Of a DNA stretch of 64,000 bases, positions 36,268 through 47,100 are shown piece by piece. Position numbers and translations under genes: made by a program. The stretch's first letter is position 1. Each line of letters opens with the position of its first letter. The DNA is from Theobroma cacao. Taxonomy: Eukaryota; Streptophyta; Magnoliopsida; Malvales; Malvaceae. The stretch spans positions 34,208,159 through 34,272,158 of the forward strand of contig NC_030852.1 in assembly GCF_000208745.1 (NCBI RefSeq), written 5' to 3'. Under the pieces are notes generated by a model, which saw nothing but the letters and a program-made list of their open reading frames with translations, made no database searches and was not told the origin of the DNA.

Positions 36268-37435
36268 AGGAAGGGGATTCATTGTTGTGTTGTAGAAGGT
36301 GAGAGAGTTAGGTGTATGGGTGACAAATCTCAGATGGAACATCAACTGATGGCTAAACTAGTCGTCCGACGTGGACTCTCTATTTGGTTATTTGCGTCCA
36401 AAGGACAGGGCAGGGGAAAAAACATGAGACTGGTGTTTTGTATTTTCCTTCTTTTTCTACAAGAGAAGTAAATTTTTGTCACCATTTTTAACTTTTATAC
36501 AGGATCTTAAACTGTGTTCTTTCTTTATTTGACAAAAGTTTTGTACCATTAGATTTAAGTACTTGCTTGCTTTTTCTTCTTCTAAAAAAACAAAAAAAAA
36601 AAAGAAAGAAGAAAGATGTTGTTTAAGTACTGGTTTTTTGATGTTTAAGGGTGGCTTCTGTTGCGGACTCCAAACAGCCCATCAGCCCAAACTGGTCTTC
36701 GCACGACGCTCCTTTTCATCCCCTGCTTTGTGGGATCATTCATCGTCGTGGCAACAGCGAGTCAGCGACAGAGTCTTAAGTTCCAACCGCAACTTCTCCA
36801 TCGGTTTCAAAACTTTCAAATATTCTTTATGTCAAGCTACAAATAACAATAGTCTGTAATTCTTTTTTTTTTTTGGATCAATCTCTACATCAGTCTGCCT
36901 CAATTATCCCTCGGAGTGAATCCAAGCAATGCTTACATGGTAGTATGGCATCAATTGTCTAGATATCACCTTTCATTAATTTAAAACTAACACCACCTAT
37001 CCCATTACAACAGCATAACATCTTTTAAGTACCATAATTGCAAGAATAGAGTTTTTGCCAATTTGCACGGCTATTTTACTATTATTATTATTATTGTCTT
37101 CCACTATTCTATCATTAATATTTTACATATGAGGACACAAATCAGAAAGGCTGTTATGATATCTATATGCCTAAATTAGAGAAATATAATACATATTGAA
37201 ACAAGTGAAACATTCCTATCAGACCCTGTTTTTTAGTCACGAAGGACTCAAAAACAGCCTCCATGCAATGCAAGTCATGCAATATGCCATCTGAGTCAAA
37301 ACCCTAAAATCATGTATAGTTTTGATTGAATAATTGCACTCTGTTGCTGTTACCAAATTTTTTGATACCCCGAAGGCACACCTAAATTCCTAAAAAGATA
37401 TGGAATCGGAAGACCTCTATGGAGATGCATACCAG
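36268..37435. other. intergenic between BTB gene and HRGP-family gene
   Basis: This holds the BTB promoter (left) and the 3' UTR or possible terminal exon of the HRGP-family gene (right). A plus-strand ORF at 36563-36859 has no recognised family. Poly-A and T-rich runs are present. No RNA gene was seen. Confidence 0.5.
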
Positions 37436-40235
37436 TTACCTTACCCCTGGCTGCATCATGGGGAAAAAGGACCAATTCCTGGGGACACCACCACCCTTTC
37501 CAGCTACCTTGTCATTGGCCCACCAATCGGAAGTAAGAATAGGCTTATGAGCATCACCCCCATCAACATTGTCAAAATTGAATTCTTTAGCTGAGCCAAG
37601 AGTGATGGATTGATGCTTATGGTGCTGTGGTTTCCCTTCCCTATCTGCTGGAGCTTTCTCTGGTCTTTCATTGGATGTTTCACCAACGCGACATTCATAA
37701 TCATCAACCACCTTAGTATCGTGTTCTTCTCTCTCTCTTGTTGCTTCAATCTGTAGAGATCCTGATACAGCTTCTGATGGTGTTGCTGTCTCCATTTCCA
37801 AACTTCTTACAACTTCTTCAGTAGTTAACTCGAATGAAACTCTATGATTATGTGCAACTTGATCATTTTGGACTTCTTTATTCTTCAAATGTGGATGAGA
37901 TGTGATCTCAGAGATCTGATGATCCAAAAGAAAACCATTGCGAGGTGTGGACCTTGTAGCATCTGGGGTTAAAGTGCCAGAACCATGATGTGATCCCCAT
38001 TCACAGCTGGAATGCTTATCAAGGTTCAAGAGCTTGGGAGGGTCACCCATTCGGAACTCAGGAAAGTGTAGACTAGCAGCAAATTCACCATCACGGAAAG
38101 GAGATGAGGTGCCAGAACCTGAGATGCCTGAGCTTGGTGAGATCAGTTGGCCAACAGGGCTCCCAGGATGAAGCTGATAAGACTGAAATTCATAGTGGGA
38201 TATTGGGAATCTTTGTACACCCTCTCCATACTGGAGGTTGGGACCAAGCAACTGAGCAAATGGCACCTCAGGTGAGGAAGGCGTAGTCAAGTGCACTGAC
38301 TCAGGAGGAGGAGTAAAGGGAGCGGTTGAAGGTTCAGTGGTGAAGGTTGAGAAAACAGGTGGTGAAACTAACTGAGTTTCATGAGCATAAGGGCCAATTG
38401 CAAAAATTGAAGCAGGCCCTGGAGAGTACATACTAGCAGAAATAGAGGTGAGAGACACTAAACCAGCTGGAGACTGTGTAGCAGAGGGGGGTTCAGATGG
38501 AAGGAAAGATGCAGGAGAGGAGGGTGGTGCAACAAAGGGAAGTGCAATGGCAGGTGCTTGGGTTGGATTTTCAGCAGCAGGCACATTAGCACCCGAAAAA
38601 CTCGTTTCAGAAGTAAGAACAGCAGGCCCAATTCGCTTTTTTTGTTTGTAAGATCCAAAACACCAATATATGCTCCAGCAGCCCCCCCATCTTCTCTTCT
38701 GAATGTCACAAAAATTTTAAATAAATGAATTACTACGGGAAATTACACCACATTCTTTTGTAGCTAAAATAAATAAAAAAAACCAACGATAATATTAATT
38801 AATTGAAAACTTATGTCCTAAAAAGACATAAAGACATATTACACCAATATAACAACACTTCCTCATTGAAGCTTTACCAAAGCTATCAAGTATTGAAATA
38901 TATTAAAGCAGCATATATGCTCAAAACTTGTTGGACATTATGCTACAAGGGCGGTTCCAACTCCTTGGCAGAAAGAGTATAGGCATGCTGCTCTTTTTTC
39001 TATTGGAAAGCTCTTAACCTAGAAGATACTACAACTGTATCCCACCCTTTTACCATCTAAGCCAAGCTCAACGAGCAGAAGCACTTCCCACCTCGTGTTT
39101 AAGTATTTGCAAAGGTTTTCGTCAGTGATTATAAAATGGCAATTCTTCAACTAGACCTCCAGTACAAGGGAAATCACATCTACAGACAAGCAGTTTCATT
39201 ATTCAGAACCAATGATTATCCATTGGATGTCGAAAATGGAATTAACCTGATCTTAGCCAGCCAAATAGGATGTACTGAAGTTTCTAGTTTTCCGAAATCT
39301 CAACGCATTTGAAACCTTCTAATTAACCCTTCCCTCATCCTAGCCACAAAGAGGGGTTGAACAAAGCATGATATAAACAAATTCAAAGACAACCTTGTCC
39401 AATTAACAACTATATCTGAATCCCAAATTGTATAATATTAACTCTGCTTTACTTTTCTTTTGTTTTCTTTAGTTCTGATCTGGGGACTTTTGCCAAATGA
39501 AAGTAAAAGTAGAAATAAGAGGTGAAGAAGATCACCTGAGTTCATGAAGTTTTCTGGATAAATAAGAAACCAAAAGGATTAATAGATTTTCATTAAATAT
39601 ATTGGAGAAACTGCATATACTAGTAATAAACACTGTTTCATCAGCACAGAGTATCCTTAGATTCCTGAATAGACAAGTTCTACAGCTAATAACCTTGAAT
39701 GTATCGAACTTGAAGTACCAAAAAAAAAAAAAACTTATTAAAGATCATAAAACTTCGACTTTTAAATTTATGCACAAGCTACAGTTAAGGACTCTTGATT
39801 CTGGAACAAGTCAACTTTCAATAAATCTATGCCTAAAATCAAAACGATTCAACTTATTATTTTCTTAAGGCAAACAAAAAAAATCCTAAACTTGATTAAA
39901 GATAAAAGCTTAGTAAATCACCATAACATAATCAAAGAACCAAAAAAGAAAAATCATGCAAAAAACAGATCACAAATGAATACCAGAGTAGCTTAAAAAC
40001 ATTTCCGAAACTCAACCGAATGAAACTAAATTCAATTAAAACAATCACAGCAAACAAAACAAATAGAGAAACTAAATGAAACACAACACGGGAAAATATA
40101 TAAACAAAATTAAAATCTTACCTGAACCGTAGCTTGTGGAACACGATTCTCAGCTGAAGCGATCGCGTTAGCAGCAGCATGAATGGTCTCCAAAGTGTTA
40201 TTCATAGCTATGGATTCTCCATTTGCACCTCTCAT
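37436..40235 (-). CDS. plant 'hydroxyproline-rich glycoprotein family' protein (Pro/Ser-rich, At5g52430-like)
   Basis: Two exons, 40122-40235 and 37436-38698, encode 458 residues. The N-terminus (starting MRGANGES) is followed across the splice by a basic, Trp/Cys-rich motif KRRWGGCWSIYWCFGSYKQ. A long Pro/Ser/Thr-rich, probably disordered, region follows (PFVAPPSSPASFLPSEPPS and similar). The C-terminal block has SDWWANDKVAGK and NWSFFPMMQPG. Despite the family name there is no signal peptide and no Ser-Pro4 extensin repeat, so a cell-wall role is not supported; the molecular function is unknown. The annotated end (VR then TAA) may be intron read-through: CCAGGG|GTAAGG at 37441 is a good donor and homologues end near ...QPGVS. 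A short terminal exon may lie at about 37320-37390. The 1.4-kb intron 38699-40121 contains nothing recognised. Confidence 0.82.
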
Positions 40236-43200
40236 CTCTACTTCTTTTTTTTCTCGGTTTTCTCGCGAAACAAACAGCTCAATACTTTCTTCCCTCTGAA
40301 AATGTCAAATTTCCTCGAGAAAAAAAAATCGAGAGAAAGAGAAAGAAACAGAGAAGCAAGGAAGCTGTGATTTATCGATGAAGAAATCAGAGATGAAAAA
40401 CACAGAAAGAAAAATCAAATCTTTAAATTCTTAAATCTAAATCTCCCCTTTATATTTATTAATTATCGTTTATAAGAAATTCATTTTTCATTTTCTTTTT
40501 TTTTGGGTTGCGAATATTAATATTGTGTGAAATATGTGTATAAGCAAACGCTTTCGAGGTCAAACACGGCAGTGACTTGATTTCTATGAGTTTATCGAAG
40601 AACCCCCGACTTCAGCCTAATGTTTATACACACCTTAGATTTATACCTCCATTTTACTTATTTGCCCTTCTCATGTTCTTGCGTAGATGTGCATAACCTT
40701 GAAACAAGGGAAAGAGGGTAGATTAGTCAAATGAAAGGGACAACTACTAACATCCCGAAACGAAACATAATTAATTAATTAATCTACTTAGCTGTTCTGT
40801 TTAGTGGGAGGGAGAAAATTAAGAAAGGTTTTTGTCCAAGGTGTGCACGTGTGCACATCCACTTCGTGATGGCTTTTCGTTCTCGTGCGCACACCCCGCA
40901 CTGCATACGTGAAAATACGAAAATATATATGATTAGGGAAGAAGAAAAAGAAAAAGAGAAAGGTGGGGTCGGGCGGGTCCCATTTCTCCTCCTCCAAAAT
41001 TCTCCCTCTTTACCCGCCACTTCAACTAACTCCCACCTTCGGTCCCATCTTCTCGCTTGCCCCGCTCCCCATCCCTTCTTCTCACATTCAACCTATCCCT
41101 TTTATTCAACCCTTGCTTCCAAAGAAATTAACTCAAAGAGTTATTCCTTTTAACCTTCTTTTGAGATTAGTTAAGGATAATAATGATTCCAATTTCTTTT
41201 TAAGAGTCCAATGATTTATCCCTTTTTTAAGGGCAAAAAGAGATTAAAACTTTTTAATGTTTCTTTGACCATGTATAGTTGATAGTTTGACAAGTTGAAT
41301 TCATTACATACAACTTATACCCTCTTCTTTGATCTTTGTGAAGTTTATGCCGACAAAGTCTCATCTCATGATTTCCTTCACAATATAGCAAAGACTCCCT
41401 TTTTTTTTAATCTGCTTTTGACTCTTTACATATGATATTTCTTTTTCACTATATGTATGCTTACGTAGCTTAGCTAGGTAGTAGCTACCTACCCTTTCTT
41501 TTAATCTTTGTGAAATCCATGCCTCAAAGTTCATTCCCTTTCCTTCATTCTTTTTAATCCGGACAGCACGAAAAGTGCCTTTTGGTTGTAAGAACTAGTT
41601 AGCTTTGACACTTTACATGTATGATTTTCACTCTATACTAGTACTAAACTTTTCACGCTATAAGGCTATGGGGATCTTTATACCTTTATGGGTAGGTTTA
41701 ATTTCATTTTCATTGATAAAGGGATTTACTTTTTATATTGTTGAGTTTACATCTTTATGTTAAAAAGCCTAATCATCCAAAGCTTCCCTCTCTGGCCCCA
41801 GATTGGTGAGAAAACCCAGATGTTTCACACAATAAAGCCTTGAGCTTTAGGCTTAGTTTTGTCTGAGTTCATGGTCAGGCCCCTTTGCCGAGAAACAGAG
41901 CCCCCACATGGTGTGGATGGTGAATGATTCTGGGGGGAAAGGAAAAATGATTAAAGCAGATTATTTGAAAGTGCTTTTGGGGATATGTAATGTAATTAGT
42001 GTTCGATTAATTAAGGTGCAAATCAATTGATTATGAGTCACTAAAAGCTTGATAGAGATTAGGCAAAGTTAAACAAGGATTAAGCCTGGATAAAGAAATA
42101 TAAGGTAAGAATGAATCAACGTTTTGAGCTAAAAAAGCGATGGCATACTTTTGACCAAGCAGAAAATCTGCAGGATCATGATATGCGTAAGCATGATTGC
42201 AAAGCCCTCTTATTAAGTTGCTCATTTTGTCATTTCGCAATTATTATTATTGAACCCTTCAAGTCAACCTTTTATGTCCAACAAAGGCAAATTTCTCTCT
42301 TAATCTTTCTTACTGTCTCACAATCATTCTCTCTTTTCTATTTATCTTTCATGGTAGGCAGATGTGAGGAGCTTTTTCAAACAGCTAAAAGGTCGTTGCA
42401 TTCTAGAGATACGAATCAAGCTAGATTATCACGTAAGCTGGTGTAGTAATTTTTTTACGAGAAATTTTAATAATTTTATGTAATAAAATGTCATCATTTG
42501 AAATTTTAAATTAAATAACTTAACTCTACGACACTAATAGATCAATTACACGTAAGTAATTTAAACAAGACACTTAACTCGCATACAAGAGATAGAAATG
42601 TTTGCACATTTTTAGAAGAGATATTTAAATGTAGATATGATTAACATTCAAATTTAAATGAATTTTTTTTATTTTTGAACATATGAAATTAAACGAATTA
42701 TATTATAATTTATCATTGTAAAATAACAAAATAGCGATAACAATGTAGAACAAAATGAATCTATATATATATGATCAAAGCTTTCAAACGTGTTACTATT
42801 AAATATATAAATATATTCACATATTCCTAAATTAAAATTTCTTCCAAATAATACAAGTACTTTCAAAAAAAGATAAGTTTCAATATTATCTCCGATCAAA
42901 AATTCAAAATTTAGCAATAGACAAATCGAAGATCTTCAAGTATGTTAACTACGAACAAAAATATTTATTTAAAGTCCAAGAGCTGATGACGATGAAGACA
43001 AGACCCGAGACCTAACTTAGGCAAAGAGAAAAAGACTTGCAGGAAAGTGAAGAGAAGGAAGGTGAATGCGTAAAAGAAAGGAAGTGGATTTTGAACCCTT
43101 CAATACATTATTTTCCGGCCAAATGGTCGACACGTGTGATTCGGCATGTGCGCAAACCAGGCGATGGCTATTGGATGGTAGAATTTAAGAAAAAGAAAAT

Positions 43201-44104
43201 AGTTTTAGGTGAACAAAAGTGGGACCCCGATTCAGGGGGCTACTGTTGCAAATCTTTAGGTTAGGTGGCGTTGACCCCCATGATTTTGTAGGCCATCAGC
43301 AATAGTCTTCACATCGTACGGTGGCTTGTGCTTGCACGTGGTTCACCATAGATGCTATGATTAGGGCTTAGCCCTCCTTAGAAATTCACATGTTTTGACA
43401 TTTTTGACGCAAAATATGGCATTTTATATAGTAATAAAATTTCTTTTTTTAAAAATAAATTTGAAAAAAAGAAAAATTCTAAACCCCCGCAAAAATAATT
43501 ATTACCTTAATACTGTTATTGTGAGGAAAAAAGGGTACAAGAGAAGGTTTTTGAGTTTACGGTTGTCTACGTAATTGTTAATTTGGGAATAGGAAGAAGT
43601 TGGTACTCGTTAGGATTCGTACTTATCTCCGAGGTGGTAATTAAAGTAAACTACATTAAATATACACGACAGGAAAGAAGTGACGTGTCTTCACGTGGTT
43701 TCAGCATGGGTTTACACGTGAAAATTGACCACTGTGCGAGACAGCCGTTTTCCTATTCGTTTATGGGCCTATGCTCCTATGGTTCTCTGGAGTGAAGCAG
43801 GCAAAATTTGACCCACAATAGTAATTACCATTACAATGGATTTGATTCAATTTTGCCTCGGGAAATTTTCGTCAGATCCCATTAAATGCAACCAAATTTC
43901 GAGAATAATCCAACAACATGTGAACAAAAGCAGGTAAATAGTTTGGATCATAATTAAGGCAGTTTCTATTCAAAATCTATGGGTCTTTGTTCAACTCCAG
44001 TCACCGGAATAGAGAAAACAACTCCCATACCCATAGTATAGCACATTATTCTAATACGGTGCTATACCATAATTAAAATGCATTGAAAGGTGTTATTGAG
44101 GCAT
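40236..44104. other. long intergenic region: HRGP-family promoter and aminopeptidase 3' side
   Basis: The left end is the leader and promoter of the minus-strand HRGP-family gene. A CACGTG box lies in a GTGCAC-rich context at 40847-40852. Two diverged copies of a roughly 150-bp segment lie at 41327-41455 and 41498-41645. Four CACGTG boxes lie between 43131 and 43720. The rightmost bases before 44105 should be the aminopeptidase 3' UTR. No coding gene or RNA gene was recognised; ORFs at 42031-43795 look spurious. Confidence 0.5.
43131..43720. promoter_or_regulatory. cluster of four G-boxes (CACGTG)
   Basis: CACGTG occurs at 43131-43136, 43335-43340, 43692-43697 and 43715-43720; TGACGTGTC at 43681 adds a near-match. 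The last two are 23 bp apart, an ABRE-pair-like arrangement. The nearest gene starts are distant (40235 and 51138, both minus strand), so the target is unclear. Confidence 0.4.
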
Positions 44105-47100
44105 TTAAGCAGCTAAGCTCTTTGAGGCAATCTCATATACGTTCTCTGATAATCCATTGGCAGACATGATCATCTCCAGTTGTGCCTGCAAAACATCATG
44201 CAAGTTTTTAGTATTCTAATCCCGGCATGGAACAAGGAAATGAATCATTTTGTAGTTATAATGTTTAATTACCCTGGCAAGTTTTTGCCTGATTTCGTCA
44301 AAACGCCTCCATCTTGAGAAGGCTGACACCATGCGGGAGGCCACCTGCGACAGATAGAGAGGAAAAAAGTTAATGAAGAACAGCAAGAGAAAGTGAGGAT
44401 CCCATCCGGATGAGAAGTAACCCGACAAGAGGAAAAGAGTATTTCGTGTTTCACACATAAGAACAAAGGGAGAGAGACTGGGTTTATTAACATACCTGAG
44501 GATTTAGCTTGTCAAGTTGTACTACTATTTCACCCAAGAACTTGTAGCCTGACCCATCCTTGGCATGGAAATTCACAGGAGATCCACAAAATCCACCAAT
44601 GAGGGAGTATACCTATATTAACAAAATAACCCACATTCACTGCAATGCTCAAACTTAAGCCGAAGAGAAAAGGCACTACCATATGTTTAGGCATGTGTCA
44701 TGCATGAGAGAGAGAGAGAGAGTTCACTTGCCTTGTTTGGATTACGCAAGTCAAAGGCTGGATGATTTAAAAGGTTGCGAACATTCTCAACATTACCAGG
44801 AACGTCAGACATGGCTTGAAGAGCAAACCATTTGTTTACAACCTAACAAAGAAGGGAAAATGAGATTATCCAAGTGAGAGAAGTTCAAACTAGATTCTGG
44901 AAGGCAAAGGGAAGTTGAGTTGGATATTTACCAGGAAATCATGCTGCCATTTGCTATAGAAGTCAGCCAAAACATCATCACGAGTTTTACCCGGCTTCTG
45001 GGCAATGGCTGCCAAAGCTGCAAACTGTTCTGTCATATTTGTGGCAGTATTATACTCATGCAGTGCAAGCCCCGTCATCTCTAGATCTTCAAGGGATGCA
45101 AGATATGCTGGAAATTGGTAATGTAAGGCAGTTAGATGATGGAAACTTTACCACAAATCTAGCAAATATACATTTCGAGCAAAACAAACCAAGAGCAGTA
45201 TTCTTGAGAGCACGCTGGGCCATATTAGGATGGTTAAATACATACTCTTCTGAGCTTCTATTGTTCTGAACCTGTTAAAGTGCCAAGAAAGAAAAGAATA
45301 AGTGCAAAAAAAATAAGTCCACTGCAAAACAGGCATTCGTAAAAGTAAAGAAATAAAGATTTGTTTATGTAAGTCGACTGCATATGGCATACTGTGCTTA
45401 GAAACTCTGATTTCAGTTGTGATGCAAGTTCCTTCCTAATGAAGGTTCGAACAGCATGAACAGCATCAGGATCAGCAACTTCCATCATATCCATAATCTC
45501 CCCTTCACCAGGGAGGGTTATTGCTTTTGCAATAAATTCCTGGATAACAAAAGGCAGTTAAAAATGAATTTGCGTTCATTTCTATATATTGCACAACACC
45601 CACTCTTCATTCAAACACGGGGGGAAAATTAAAACAATGAGGATCTCATATTTTCCAGTAAGAGAACTATCATAATTACCTTATCCAAGCTTGTATTACA
45701 AAGTATGCTTCTAAGACCTTCAACAAATTTGGGATTCAGGGACAATGGTTTGTTTTGCTGGAAATCAGCAACCAAGCTGAGCATGAGCTTCCTTGCCAAC
45801 AACTGTCCAGCCTCCCAACTAAAATTAAAAATCATCAATTGAACAAATCTCATATATTCCTCAATTATTAGATTAAAGTATTCATGCTTCAAAAAGGACA
45901 AACCGATTGAACTCATCCGAATCATGTGCAAGGAGGAAAAATAGATCACTGTCAGAGAGATCAGATTCAAGACGGATAGGAGCACTATAACCTCGCAGTA
46001 GTGATGGAATTGGCCGCTCAAGTATATCAGAGAACACAAATTCTTCTTCTTTCTGCTCCGCACCAACAAAAAATGAAAATCAGAAAACATAAGGATATGT
46101 GACAGACACTAGCTGCCTAAATGTCAATATGTCAGCTTGGCAACAGTTTGCTTCTATAGTCACGGACTTTTGCTTTCCAGAAGGTGTTCAGACATCCAAA
46201 AGAAGGTGCAAGTTCAGTGCCTTTTCCTCCACGATAAAAGTATCTTACAGATAAGAAAATGGAGCACAGGAAGATTCTCAACTTACCTTAGTTACTCGAA
46301 GAACAGTACTGAAGACTGGCTGATCATTGCTTGCAACAGACTGCAGTGTCCCATCATGATACACAGAGGATAGAGGCATGTCCTTTCCACTTGAGTCCAG
46401 TAGACCAACAGCCACGGGAATGAACGTAGGTTCTTTAACAGGCTGTCCTGGAGTTGAGGGGACCACTTGGCTGTTAAAATGCCAAATCGAGTCAGCAGCA
46501 AAGTCTTTCAGCCAAAAAAAATGATCATTCTAGCAACAAAATTCACAGTTTGTATACCTAAACTTTAATGAAAAAGTATGAGCATCAGCATTGTAGGATG
46601 AAGTAACTTTTACGACCGGAGTCCCAGCTTGTGAATACCTGAGAGTTTCAAAAGCATAAGCATCAAAACTACCAGATAGACATAGTAACTAGAATGAAAA
46701 GATATCCAATCCATACCAAAGCAAGAAATTAGCAAAATCTGCATCATTTGCATCTCGCATGGCAGCAAAAAAGTCTTCACAAGTTACTGCTTGACCATCA
46801 TGTCTTTCAAAGTAAAGATCCATGCCCTGAAACATAAGCAGGTCACATCAACAAAATTTTCCAAGATATGCAACTTCACATATATACACTTAAGTCAGAC
46901 TCATAAACATGCTTAAAATTTTACCTTTCGGAACCCTTGAGTCCCCAGGAGTGTTTTGTACATCCTCACAACTTCAGCTCCCTGGTAAGTTGAATTATAA
47001 GGATGAATTATTGATGCGTTAATATAGTTCTTGCCCACAAACATATGTAAACGAGTGAGATTCTGGGTAAGATATTCAAACCTTTTCATAAACCTGTGAA

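Noticed and set aside
40851..41214. Ser/Pro-rich plus-strand ORFs of 83-100 codons
   Set aside because: They arise from a CT-rich stretch upstream of the HRGP-family gene; the two frames overlap and neither resembles a protein.
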